From Lactobacillus sp. LL6 (GTDB lineage Bacteria; Bacillota; Bacilli; Lactobacillales; Lactobacillaceae), in assembly GCF_007570935.1 (NCBI RefSeq), contig NZ_VLLR01000001.1, forward strand, positions 868,001-932,000: a DNA stretch of 64,000 nucleotides, in the 5' to 3' direction. This document shows positions 15,230 through 23,064 of this stretch, piece by piece. Under the pieces are notes generated by a model. The model had not been told where the DNA came from. It made no database searches and saw only the letters and a program-made list of their open reading frames with translations. Every line of letters begins with the position of its first letter. Position 1 is the first letter of the stretch. A program made the translations under genes and the position numbers.

Positions 15230-17177
15230 TTTGATTATTCCTTCTTGCCTTCATATCAGCTAGCTTAGCTAATGCATATGCCATTCTGACCTCTTCCTCA
15301 TTATTAGAGTCTTTATTTGGTAATTTATTATATTTTTCTACGAATAATTTAGAATTTTTGAAAAGTTGTATTAATTCTTCCTCAGTAAAATCATATTTTT
15401 TAGCATCAATTGAGCGTTCAATAATTCGTAAAGTATTACTATCAATATTTTGGCTCATAACATTATAAGCACGTTGGAATGGATTAATCGATTCAATCAA
15501 ATTAATATCCAAATCATCAACATTGATAAACTTATCCGCCATCTTCAAGAACTCGTTAGTATTTCCTTTTTGATCAACTGCGGTATCAACTTTAGCATGT
15601 CGTAATACAGTATCAGCTACTGCATATTGGCTAACTTGCTCTATTTCATCATTAGATAGATCAGGATAACGAGTCATAACAACTTTAGGAATAAGCTCTT
15701 TATTCATTACTTCAGCATCAACATTAGTTGCAATTCCATTTTTTACCACAGGATCTTGTAAAATAGCAGCTTTTAAATCAGGTAAATCATTTTCAATAAT
15801 ACTTTTAACACGATCACTTGAGGGCTCTTTTAATCCTTTAATAAAAATATCTGCACCATTGCCAGATTTCTCATGAGGATGTCTTTTGCGTTTCAAGTGA
15901 ATTTCCGGTGCCAATACTTGTTCCATCAATAGGGATGCTGTTATAGCCTTCAAAATCTGGTTAACAGCATATTCAACATCCCCATCTTTGACATCAGGTT
16001 GTTCAATCATGTTAGTAAACTGAGAATGGTCCTTATTAGAACTATCACGAGTTACACGACCAATAATTTGAACAATCTCAGTTAATGAATGACGATACCC
16101 AATAGTTAATGCCTGCTCAGCCCACGGCCAATCAAAGCCTTCTTTAGCCATATTCAAAGCGATAATAATATCTAAGTCATCTGGGCCATTAAGACCATCT
16201 CTAAGATAATCCTGAACTTTTTCACGGCCATCTTCGTTAACCAAGTCAGCCACTTTTAATAATTCGCCAGTTTGTTTACTCTTAATCGTGTAGATTCTAG
16301 TTTTATCATCTTGATCAACTATTTCACCAATGGCATCAATAATAGAATCAACTTCATTGTATTTATCCTTAGTGGATTCACTGGAGTTGACACTTGGAAT
16401 ATGAATAATAGTTTTCTTAGTAGTATCTAAAGCCTCATCAAGTGCATCTAAATAATTACCTTGATAAAACTTGTAATCAATGCCAAAAGACTTTAAATAT
16501 TGATAACCATCTAACTGTTCATAGTAAGTATATGTAACCTTATCAAATAATTGTTCATCTTCTGGTGACAGAATCGGTGCAGAATCTCCTCTAAAGTAAG
16601 ATCCAGTCATCGCCATAATATGAGCTGAAGAATTATGCATTATATTCTTCAGTGCCGTACCTAACACAGAACTATCTTCTGAAGAAACATGGTGAAACTC
16701 ATCAATAGCTACTAACACATTATCGAAAGTCTTATCATCAGCCACCTTTTCATAAGCAAATCTCAAGGTAGCATGAGTACAAATGAGAATTCTGCCATCA
16801 TTTGAATTTAAAAAGTCTACTAACTTTTGAACCTTACCTGCAGCTCCACCAGGAAGAGTTAAATCATATTGTGAATCGACTTTCCAGTCTTCATAAAAGC
16901 CATACTTAACTAACTCAGTATCTTTAAAAGAACGACCAATTGAGCGTTCTGGTACTGCTACAATAACTTTCTTGATACCTTGATTAGCAAGTTTATCGAG
17001 TGCAACAAACATTAAAGCACGTGATTTTCCTGATGCTGGTGGTGCTTTTACTAATAAATATTGCGAATTTCTATGTTGATAGACACGAGCCTGCATTTCA
17101 CGCATACCGAGTTCATCTGTATTAGTACTTTTACCTGTTTGATGATAGTTAACTTCTACTACATTTTTATCTTGCAT
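15222..17177 (-). CDS. SF2 DEAD/DEAH-type helicase of the defence operon
   Basis: The 651-residue protein has the SF2 motifs in order: Walker A PPASGKSR (46-53), DEFH as Walker B (159-162), MTGSY as motif III (190-194), a late NMAKEGFDW (342-350) and motif VI QIIGRVTR (370-377). The C-terminal 250 residues have no recognised fold. I chose ATG at 17177 (MQDKNVVEV), which overlaps the upstream gene by 11 bp and has a purine-rich ribosome site; a TTG ten codons earlier is weaker. Such helicases translocate on DNA after site recognition in type I/III-like restriction systems. No nuclease domain is seen in it, which fits the separate GIY-YIG gene. Confidence 0.85.
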   Translation of the reverse strand: MQDKNVVEVNYHQTGKSTNTDELGMREMQARVYQHRNSQYLLVKAPPASGKSRALMFVALDKLANQGIKKVIVAVPERSIGRSFKDTELVKYGFYEDWKVDSQYDLTLPGGAAGKVQKLVDFLNSNDGRILICTHATLRFAYEKVADDKTFDNVLVAIDEFHHVSSEDSSVLGTALKNIMHNSSAHIMAMTGSYFRGDSAPILSPEDEQLFDKVTYTYYEQLDGYQYLKSFGIDYKFYQGNYLDALDEALDTTKKTIIHIPSVNSSESTKDKYNEVDSIIDAIGEIVDQDDKTRIYTIKSKQTGELLKVADLVNEDGREKVQDYLRDGLNGPDDLDIIIALNMAKEGFDWPWAEQALTIGYRHSLTEIVQIIGRVTRDSSNKDHSQFTNMIEQPDVKDGDVEYAVNQILKAITASLLMEQVLAPEIHLKRKRHPHEKSGNGADIFIKGLKEPSSDRVKSIIENDLPDLKAAILQDPVVKNGIATNVDAEVMNKELIPKVVMTRYPDLSNDEIEQVSQYAVADTVLRHAKVDTAVDQKGNTNEFLKMADKFINVDDLDINLIESINPFQRAYNVMSQNIDSNTLRIIERSIDAKKYDFTEEELIQLFKNSKLFVEKYNKLPNKDSNNEEEVRMAYALAKLADMKARRNNQNG

Positions 17178-17901
17178 TATTTCTTTCTCTCTTTTTGTCA
17201 CAATCAATTAAAAATTTAATTATTACGTAAGATTGATTCATCAAAAATGATATTTCTTCTGCATTAATTCCATCAGGTGTACCATGTTTTGCATTATTAT
17301 TTTGAATATCTTCATAATTCTTTAGCATTTTAAGAAATAAATTTCTGCTTTCTTTACTAATGCCATTCTCTTCAAGAAATTTACCTAAATTTCCTTTTTG
17401 ATTTTCTAAAGAAGCTGAGGAGTTTGTTAGAATTTTAACTAACAACTCAATAGTTAGTCTAATTGAATCTAATGCATTTCTATAATCTTTGTGATTATAA
17501 AAGTTTAGTGAATTTTTCCATTGTGTTTGAACTTCATCTGAATAATTTGCGAGTAAATTAGAAATATTCTCCCTTGACCTATTAGGTGCATCGAACGTAT
17601 CAATTAATTTAGAAATTTGCTCTCTAAGAACTGTATTCTGATCTACACGACTATGCATACTAAGCTGCTTAAAAAATTCAATTTTTTCTCTATCACTTAA
17701 AACACTTAAATTTATTTTTACTATTCTGTATTTTGAATAATAATCCTCCTTACTAGTAAGCATGGTTATTTTTCCCCTCGGTGTATTTTTACCTTTACTA
17801 TTAATAAAGTCAGATGTCAAATCGTATAATTCATCTCTACTAAAGAAGTCACCCATATGATTATAGATATCATCTAATAAAACTACTGGAATATTATTCA
17901 T
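17167..17901 (-). CDS. Defence-island protein with HEPN-like C-terminal region
   Basis: The 244-residue protein has an N-terminal mixed region and an all-helical C-terminal half. From about 130 to 235 the pattern (KDYRNALDSIRLTIELLVKIL, then NNAKHG at 202-207) resembles the abortive-infection C-terminal/HEPN group, whose conserved N-x-x-H-type motif cuts RNA or supports complex assembly. Here the match is weak and the exact Rx4-6H motif is not clear. It overlaps the methyltransferase stop by 8 bp and the helicase start by 11 bp, so it belongs to the same operon. It may be an accessory or a back-up abortive effector; I cannot decide. Confidence 0.6.
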   Translation of the reverse strand: MNNIPVVLLDDIYNHMGDFFSRDELYDLTSDFINSKGKNTPRGKITMLTSKEDYYSKYRIVKINLSVLSDREKIEFFKQLSMHSRVDQNTVLREQISKLIDTFDAPNRSRENISNLLANYSDEVQTQWKNSLNFYNHKDYRNALDSIRLTIELLVKILTNSSASLENQKGNLGKFLEENGISKESRNLFLKMLKNYEDIQNNNAKHGTPDGINAEEISFLMNQSYVIIKFLIDCDKKRERNNAR

Positions 17902-20518
17902 TTAATTCATCCATTCTTTTACTGTACATATCCAATAATAAAGCTAATCGTTCATTATCATCTTTAAAGCCAGATAGTTTATATGCCCTATCTACTACTT
18001 GATCTAATTCTTGATGAGCTGCCAAAAGTCTAGGATTCATGGGTTTAGGGTTCTTTTCTGCATATGGAGCACCATATAAATCTGCAGGAGAGGTTCCAAG
18101 TTCATTACGAATATCTATAATTTTAAAAGTTAATTTTTCAATTTCATTTTTTCTTCTAGTGGATAAAGTAGGAACAGGAAATGTATTATATCCTAAAATT
18201 TTAGAATATCGATAGCTATTTCCCTCTCTTCCACAAACTGCCTGTATCCATACATAATGAATATTTGAAAGAATTAACCCTAATACCCATAATGGGCCAT
18301 CATAAATTGCAAACATCAAATCAGAAATTATATAACTACTATCTAATAATCCTGCAGGTATATAAAGTCTGCCAACAGTATTAACCTTTGGAATAACAAT
18401 ACTATATTCGTGCGCTTTAAATGTGTCTCTAAATTGATATGGTCGTTCGGCTAATTTATTAGTTCCAGTATCTGAACTACTTAATCTATGCTCTTTAACA
18501 TATTCAAATATATTATGAAAGTCAGAGATATTATCTAATTCCTTATATTCTTTTTTATTATTTAGCCATAAACAATATCTATAAGTACCAAGCATATATT
18601 CTTTAGTGCCAACATGTCGTAAAAAGAATTTTTTATTTTCAGGATATTTTGTTATTAATTCTTCATATTTTTCTTTAGAGAATAATAATCCCTGCTTATT
18701 TTTTGTACCACTACCATCATTAGCCATATCGCCCATATTCATATCAGGTAATCCAAATATAGATTTTGAACTTCTTTTAACAAAGACATTATCAAAATCT
18801 GTTAGATAAGGATTAATGTTTTCAACTTTTGATGAAATATATCCTTGTTTCTTTTCTTTATATATAGTTTTAGATAATGAGGATTTCTTTCTTAATCCTA
18901 TGATGTTAACAGTAACCTTAGCATTATTTTTTGCATTATTTGACCATATAAATGGCAGCCAACAAAAGGAAATCTCTAGATCAAATCGAAATATTTTATA
19001 CCAAAGGTCAAAAACTTGTGCACCTTGAGTTATAGAACTCGTAGATACAAAGGCAAGTTGGGCTTGAGTATTATTAATGTAGTGACTGCCTAGTATAAAC
19101 CAACAACATATATAATCTAAGCCTTTATAATTTCCACCATAATTTGAAAATACTATTTTCATATCTTCTTTATGTTGCTTTTTTTGTTTTGACCCATATG
19201 CTCCTAAATAAGGCGGATTACCAAACAAGTAAACTTCATCATCAGCTTTATGAGGCAAAATTTCATTCCAATCAAGTCGAAGCGCATTTCCACAAACAAT
19301 ATCCCCAGCATGTTGCAATGGCAAAGTTGGACGCACTGCATCTTGCAATTCTTCATGAAGCTTAACATTCATCTGGTGTTCTGCAATCCATAAAGAAAGC
19401 CTAGTAACATCACAGGCAAAATCATCAATTTCAATTCCATAGAATTGATCAAGAGTAACTGATGGAATATACATAACGGATTGTCCACTATATTTGTTAT
19501 CCCATACCTTTTTACCTTCCATGTAAACTTTTCTTACTTCTTTACCTCCATAAAACATTTTTTTAATAGTTTTACCATTATTGAATGCTTTTCCAAAATT
19601 TGCTGCAATATTATTCTGTTCCTTGATAATATCAATTTCTAACTGTCGCAATTCTTTATAGGTAATAATCAAGAAATTACCAGAACCACAAGCCGGATCC
19701 ATAAACTTAATATGACCAATACGATCGTAAAGTTTATCTAACTTTTCCATATTACCTTTAGCGTCTTCAAAAGCATTTCTTAAATCATCTAAGAATAATG
19801 GTTTAATAACTTTCATGATATTAGGTACAGAAGTATAATGCATCCCTAAATGACTACGACTATCTTCACTAGCCACAGCTTGAATCATTGAGCCTAAGAT
19901 ATCAGGGTTAATATCATCCCATTCAAGCTTCTCACCTGCATCAATGATTAGCTTGCGTGAGTGTTCAGTAAATTTCAGTGATTCATGCTTTTCAATGAAT
20001 AAATCACCATCAACATATGGAAAATCATTTAAGTAGCTTGGTGTATCAGCTGGTCTATTTTCTTTTTTAACATCAAGAATGCTAAATAGTTGATTTACAA
20101 ATTGATCAAGATCACTACCATCTTCTTTAGTAAGTTGCTTAAGACGATTAGTAAATAAGTCCTTTTCAAAGATATTAGTATCTTCTGCAAATAAACAGAA
20201 TAATAATCTTATTAAGAATAGATTGAGTCCATGACGGGATGCATCTGGATTATCTTTAATAATAACATCATACAATTTAGCAAATCTTTCAGCTGCACGA
20301 ATATCAGCAGGGTTCTCTTTGTCAAAATCTACTTTTTCAATTCCATTCCATGCTAAAAAGAATTCAAATTTTTGTGGCAATTTTTTAAAAGGAATACTAA
20401 GTGTATCTTCCGTTTTCGTATCAAACGCAAGTATATCTTTAAAGTTAGTTATTAAGATATAACGTGGTTTTGAGCCTAATTGATCCACTTTAGTTTTAAC
20501 ATCAATAAAGACTTGCAT
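17894..20518 (-). CDS. Eco57I-type N6-adenine DNA methyltransferase, N-terminus displaced
   Basis: The 874-residue frame holds the gamma-type methylase motifs: motif I DPACGSGNF (274-282), GIEID (361-365) and the catalytic NPPY (434-437), then a target-recognition region and a C-terminal DPADLYGAPYAEKNPKPMNP segment near residue 815. It should methylate adenine and recognise the target for the helicase and nuclease encoded downstream. The ATG at 20518 has no good ribosome site, and the frame runs upstream to 20575 as EGDKDLKNKLYYKTTNKSL before a TAA. The family's usual first about 60 residues are missing here but occur on the opposite strand at 20688-20861. Residues 316-340 form an odd insertion with a repeated GGKEVRKVY/EGKKVWD pattern between motif I and GIEID. 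Confidence 0.85.
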   Translation of the reverse strand: MQVFIDVKTKVDQLGSKPRYILITNFKDILAFDTKTEDTLSIPFKKLPQKFEFFLAWNGIEKVDFDKENPADIRAAERFAKLYDVIIKDNPDASRHGLNLFLIRLLFCLFAEDTNIFEKDLFTNRLKQLTKEDGSDLDQFVNQLFSILDVKKENRPADTPSYLNDFPYVDGDLFIEKHESLKFTEHSRKLIIDAGEKLEWDDINPDILGSMIQAVASEDSRSHLGMHYTSVPNIMKVIKPLFLDDLRNAFEDAKGNMEKLDKLYDRIGHIKFMDPACGSGNFLIITYKELRQLEIDIIKEQNNIAANFGKAFNNGKTIKKMFYGGKEVRKVYMEGKKVWDNKYSGQSVMYIPSVTLDQFYGIEIDDFACDVTRLSLWIAEHQMNVKLHEELQDAVRPTLPLQHAGDIVCGNALRLDWNEILPHKADDEVYLFGNPPYLGAYGSKQKKQHKEDMKIVFSNYGGNYKGLDYICCWFILGSHYINNTQAQLAFVSTSSITQGAQVFDLWYKIFRFDLEISFCWLPFIWSNNAKNNAKVTVNIIGLRKKSSLSKTIYKEKKQGYISSKVENINPYLTDFDNVFVKRSSKSIFGLPDMNMGDMANDGSGTKNKQGLLFSKEKYEELITKYPENKKFFLRHVGTKEYMLGTYRYCLWLNNKKEYKELDNISDFHNIFEYVKEHRLSSSDTGTNKLAERPYQFRDTFKAHEYSIVIPKVNTVGRLYIPAGLLDSSYIISDLMFAIYDGPLWVLGLILSNIHYVWIQAVCGREGNSYRYSKILGYNTFPVPTLSTRRKNEIEKLTFKIIDIRNELGTSPADLYGAPYAEKNPKPMNPRLLAAHQELDQVVDRAYKLSGFKDDNERLALLLDMYSKRMDELNE

Positions 20519-20549
20519 TAATGATTTATTTGTTGTTTTATAGTAGAGC

Positions 20550-20562
20550 TTATTTTTTAGAT
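20550..20562. repeat. Left arm of short inverted repeat at the methyltransferase break
   Basis: Read on the minus strand this is ATCTAAAAAATAA; 20852-20863 on the plus strand reads ATCTAAAAATAA. In both arms the AAA AAT AA part is in the coding frame (Lys-Asn), so exchange here would join the two gene pieces without a frameshift. Confidence 0.7.
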
Positions 20563-20626
20563 CTTTATCACCCTCTTATTCAAAGAGTAAACTTGGTTTT
20601 AATCTAAAATAAAATAAATTATTGAG

Positions 20627-20660
20627 TTATACTTATATTTCAACGATAATATAAGTATAA
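20627..20660. promoter_or_regulatory. Perfect 13-bp inverted repeat in the promoter region of the invertible segment
   Basis: TTATACTTATATT (20627-20639) is repeated inverted as AATATAAGTATAA (20648-20660) across an 8-base loop. A TATAAT box (20656-20661) lies at its right edge, 27 bp before the plus-strand start codon. It may be an operator or a promoter able to fire in both directions. Confidence 0.6.
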
Positions 20661-20687
20661 TTACAAAATTGATTTGAGGAATAATAA

Positions 20688-20873
20688 ATGGCTATTATTA
20701 ATATTGAAGATAAAATTTCTAAAATAATAGAAAAAAATGATAAAAATACTTTTATTTATGATTTTTTGAGTGTTTTTAATATTCCTAAGGCAACTATCAC
20801 CAAGTTAAGAAAGGGAATTAATAATCTTTCTAAAGAAGAAGGAGAAGTTTTATCTAAAAATAACGCCCTTTAA
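20688..20873 (+). CDS. Displaced N-terminal fragment of the DNA methyltransferase
   Basis: This 61-residue frame has its own GAGGA ribosome site. Residues 20-55 (NTFIYDFLSVFNIPKATITKLRKGIN and LSKEEGEVL) look like the small helix-turn-helix-like N-terminal domain I recognise from Eco57I-type methyltransferases of such operons, where it is followed by KKKLFFK or a variant. Here the match breaks off after SKN with NAL and a stop. The expected continuation KLYYK is found on the other strand at 20537-20551. As written it would make a short peptide with no known function; it could also act as a stand-alone regulator, which I think less likely. Confidence 0.7.
   Translation: MAIINIEDKISKIIEKNDKNTFIYDFLSVFNIPKATITKLRKGINNLSKEEGEVLSKNNAL
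20852..20863. repeat. Right arm of short inverted repeat at the methyltransferase break
   Basis: ATCTAAAAATAA on the plus strand matches the minus-strand reading of 20550-20562 apart from one extra A in the latter. It lies at codons 55-59 of the displaced N-terminal fragment. Confidence 0.7.
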
Positions 20874-20972
20874 CAAGAACTTATAGTATAAGATTGTTTA
20901 TTAACTGTTCCTACTAATAATAAACTATCATTAATTCCTAAATATATCGGTACAATTAAATAAATTAACAAA

Positions 20973-21006
20973 AACACCAAGTAATTTTAAACTACTCGGT
21001 GTTTTT
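20973..21006 (+). terminator. Terminator downstream of the displaced fragment
   Basis: AACACCAAGTAAT pairs imperfectly with ACTACTCGGTGTT and is followed by TTTT. It would stop transcripts leaving the plus-strand fragment and insulates the next gene. Confidence 0.65.
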
Positions 21007-21120
21007 ATTGTTTTTTATCAATTTTTACAATTTTATGTAAAATATATTTTACAAAAAGTAATAAATATTATATTATTATAACTAAATCAAACAAAAAAAG
21101 GATTCAATGGAGGAACAAAA

Positions 21121-21594
21121 ATGGAATTAACAATCATTTTTATTACCATATGTGTCATTACACTCATTGCTATGATGTGGTCACAAAAAAAGAAAGGTAA
21201 CTACGATGAACGTCAAGAAGCAATTCGTAATCGTGGTTACAAATATGGCTTTTTCACAATAACGATTGTAGCAGTACTTATGATGTACTTAGAGATGTTT
21301 AACATCAAGTTTTCTAATTATTTATTCAGCATTATTCCTTTATATTGTGGATGTTTTGTAGCTAGCATTTATGATGTTATCAACCAAGCTTATTTTAGAA
21401 TGAAAGAAAAGCACATGACTGGTAACGGTTTTCTTTTAATTGTTTGCGGACTTATGGAAGCATATTTTTGCATTACGAGTCTTAATCAGGACTTCACTAG
21501 TATTGTGACATTTGGTATGTTAGCAGTGTATTTGATTATTATGGGAATTGCAATCTTATATGTTAACTATCGCAGTAAAAGAGATGATGCTTAA
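21121..21594 (+). CDS. Small four-helix membrane protein paired with an XRE regulator
   Basis: The 157-residue protein starts with a membrane helix (3-20), has a basic cytoplasmic stretch QKKKGNYDERQEAIRNRGYKYG, and then three further helices (about 40-58, 62-80, 98-150 as a pair). The YDERQ(E)A.RGR..Y motif is common to small membrane proteins of unknown function in Firmicutes that are encoded next to XRE-type regulators. No catalytic motif is visible. The stop shares one base with the start of the regulator gene (TAATG), so the pair is co-translated. A GGAGGA ribosome site precedes the ATG. Confidence 0.75.
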   Translation: MELTIIFITICVITLIAMMWSQKKKGNYDERQEAIRNRGYKYGFFTITIVAVLMMYLEMFNIKFSNYLFSIIPLYCGCFVASIYDVINQAYFRMKEKHMTGNGFLLIVCGLMEAYFCITSLNQDFTSIVTFGMLAVYLIIMGIAILYVNYRSKRDDA

Positions 21595-21788
21595 TGAAAA
21601 ACTTGAAAATGAAAGCAGCTCGTGCTGCTAAAGATTTGTCTCAAGAAGAGCTGGCTAAAGAAGTTGGGGTAACCAGACAGACAATTTCTGCAATTGAAAA
21701 AGGAAATTACAATCCAACCATTAACTTATGTATTAACATTTGTCAGGCATTAGATAAGACATTAGATGAATTATTTTGGCCGGAATAA
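21594..21788 (+). CDS. Small XRE-family transcriptional regulator
   Basis: The 64-residue protein is a single helix-turn-helix of the XRE/Cro type (AARAAKDLSQEELAKEVGVTRQTISAIEKG, about 8-37), ending in the common LDKTLDELFWPE tail. It probably regulates its own two-gene operon with the membrane protein before it. Confidence 0.9.
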   Translation: MKNLKMKAARAAKDLSQEELAKEVGVTRQTISAIEKGNYNPTINLCINICQALDKTLDELFWPE

Positions 21789-21798
21789 TTTTCGCACT

Positions 21799-21831
21799 AA
21801 AAAAGCTACTATTCAAAATAGCAGCTTTTTT
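21799..21831. terminator. Bidirectional terminator between convergent genes
   Basis: AAAAAAGCTACTATT pairs with AATAGCAGCTTTTTT. It serves the XRE gene (plus) and the phosphorylase gene (minus). Confidence 0.8.
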
Positions 21832-21833
21832 AG

Positions 21834-22592
21834 TTATTCAATTTCACCTAATATCATGCTTCCAATTTCTAAACTTATACTATGGGAATCATTGCCCCAA
21901 TTTCGTTCGTCATAATTTTCTATATCAGCTAAGCTGTCAGCAGTAAATAAAATCTGGCTGAAATCAACACCGCGGAATTTACAACAACTAGCCATTGCAG
22001 AGCACTCCATTTCTACTAATTCGCATCCTAATGATTTAGCAGTTATAACCTTTTTCTTAGTCTCTCTAAAAAAGCCATCGGTAGTCCAAGTTGTAACATC
22101 TTCAGCATCTAGTTTTAGCTTAGTTAATGTTGCCCGAACAATATTATGCCAGTTTGTTTCAAGATCAATGAAGTTTGATGCTGGTAAATAATGCAAAGAC
22201 GTACCTTCATCGCGCAAAGCTCTTTTAACTAGAAACAGCTTGTTTTCAGGTAAGTCGCTAATTGCTCCAGCACTACCAACTGCTAAAACTTGCTTAACAC
22301 CATACCCAATTAGCCAATCAAGAAGCTGTACTGCAGCTGGTGCTCCAAGAGGTGCTTGACACAAAGTAAACTTTTGTTCATTAACTTCCACTTCATAGAT
22401 AGTTGGATTAAAAGAGATAGTTAAAAATTCACCGATGGATTGATGAGGATACTTTTTCAAAAATTCATCAATATCCTTCTTTTCTACGAATGCATAGAGA
22501 AGTTTCTTATGGAAATGATATGGCAGCTTTTCATGTGTAGGTTCAAGGACAGAGTGTTGGTCTTTATCATAATCAAGCAAGAATTTTGACAT
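21834..22592 (-). CDS. Nucleoside phosphorylase (uridine-phosphorylase-like)
   Basis: The 252-residue protein has the PNP/UDP family pattern: QAPLGAPAAVQLLDWLIGYGVKQVLAVGSAGAI (phosphate and base site, about 80-110) and the nucleoside-binding ELVEMECSAMASCCKFRGV (about 190-208). The N-terminal 60 residues are longer than in core family members. It splits nucleosides with phosphate to base and pentose-1-phosphate in salvage; uridine is the likeliest substrate but this is not certain. The ribosome site is GGAGGGATG just before the ATG. Confidence 0.85.
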   Translation of the reverse strand: MSKFLLDYDKDQHSVLEPTHEKLPYHFHKKLLYAFVEKKDIDEFLKKYPHQSIGEFLTISFNPTIYEVEVNEQKFTLCQAPLGAPAAVQLLDWLIGYGVKQVLAVGSAGAISDLPENKLFLVKRALRDEGTSLHYLPASNFIDLETNWHNIVRATLTKLKLDAEDVTTWTTDGFFRETKKKVITAKSLGCELVEMECSAMASCCKFRGVDFSQILFTADSLADIENYDERNWGNDSHSISLEIGSMILGEIE

Positions 22593-22699
22593 AAGACATC
22601 CCTCCTAAAAATGTATTGTTATGATTAAAGCATATTTTTTAAATGCTGTAAATTAGCTAATGAGTGTTAGTTGCCCATTGACACCATTCATACTGAGCC

Positions 22700-23059
22700 C
22701 TATCTAAACGCATCCGGAATTATGAAAACATAAATTCCAGCAATAATTACAATTATTAAGCCAATTAAAAAACTTAGAATAAAAGAAATTAATCGACTAA
22801 CTCCCCTCCTGCCAAAGACATATGCTAAAGGGTTACCATCATCTATTAGAAGAAAGGCAATTGCGGCATCTAAAAGATAAGCAATATATTTTAGGTTAAG
22901 CCATGGTAGAACTACAATACCCATAGCTAAAACAGAAAATAACCAAATAATAATTTTCTTTTTACTAGCTGGCAACTTTTGAGCGGATTCTTTTTTCCAG
23001 TCATTTTTATACTGTTTAAAGACACGCTTAGTATCCTGCCATTCATCTTTAAGACTCAT
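22700..23059 (-). CDS. Small membrane protein of unknown function
   Basis: The 119-residue protein has a charged N-terminal 30 residues (DEWQDTKRVFKQYKNDWKKE) and then hydrophobic segments at about 33-52, 58-72 and 88-114. I do not recognise a family. It starts 5 bp after the stop codon of the frameshifted hydrolase that precedes it on the same strand, so they are probably co-transcribed. Confidence 0.7.
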   Translation of the reverse strand: MSLKDEWQDTKRVFKQYKNDWKKESAQKLPASKKKIIIWLFSVLAMGIVVLPWLNLKYIAYLLDAAIAFLLIDDGNPLAYVFGRRGVSRLISFILSFLIGLIIVIIAGIYVFIIPDAFR

Positions 23060-23064
23060 AGTAA

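Larger units (their letters stand above)
20550..20863. other. Inverted or invertible segment carrying the methyltransferase N-terminus
   Basis: About 310 bp are bounded by the short inverted repeats. The segment holds the 58-codon N-terminal piece with its ribosome site and a palindromic promoter region. Flipping it would place the N-terminal codons directly before LYYKTTNKSLMQVF on the minus strand, giving GEVLSKN-KLYYK across the joint and a protein of about 943 residues. The family normally reads GEVLxKKKLFFK-like sequence at this point, as I recall it. No recombinase gene is present in the window. Confidence 0.7.

Noticed and set aside
17178..17207. An earlier TTG start for the helicase.
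   Set aside because: The ATG at 17177 has a better purine-rich site and the overlap typical of this operon.
20519..20640. Upstream of the methyltransferase the sequence SLLFE-stop-EGDKDL resembles the LLVExKSxGKDL nuclease motif of MmeI-type enzymes.
   Set aside because: The plus-strand 58-residue piece explains the missing N-terminus better, and the KNKLYYK joint fits the methyltransferase family without a nuclease domain. The resemblance is probably chance.
14003..20873. A BREX or DISARM system.
   Set aside because: No BrxC/PglY ATPase, PglZ, DrmA or DrmB homologue is present; the gene set is methyltransferase, HEPN-like, helicase and GIY-YIG only.
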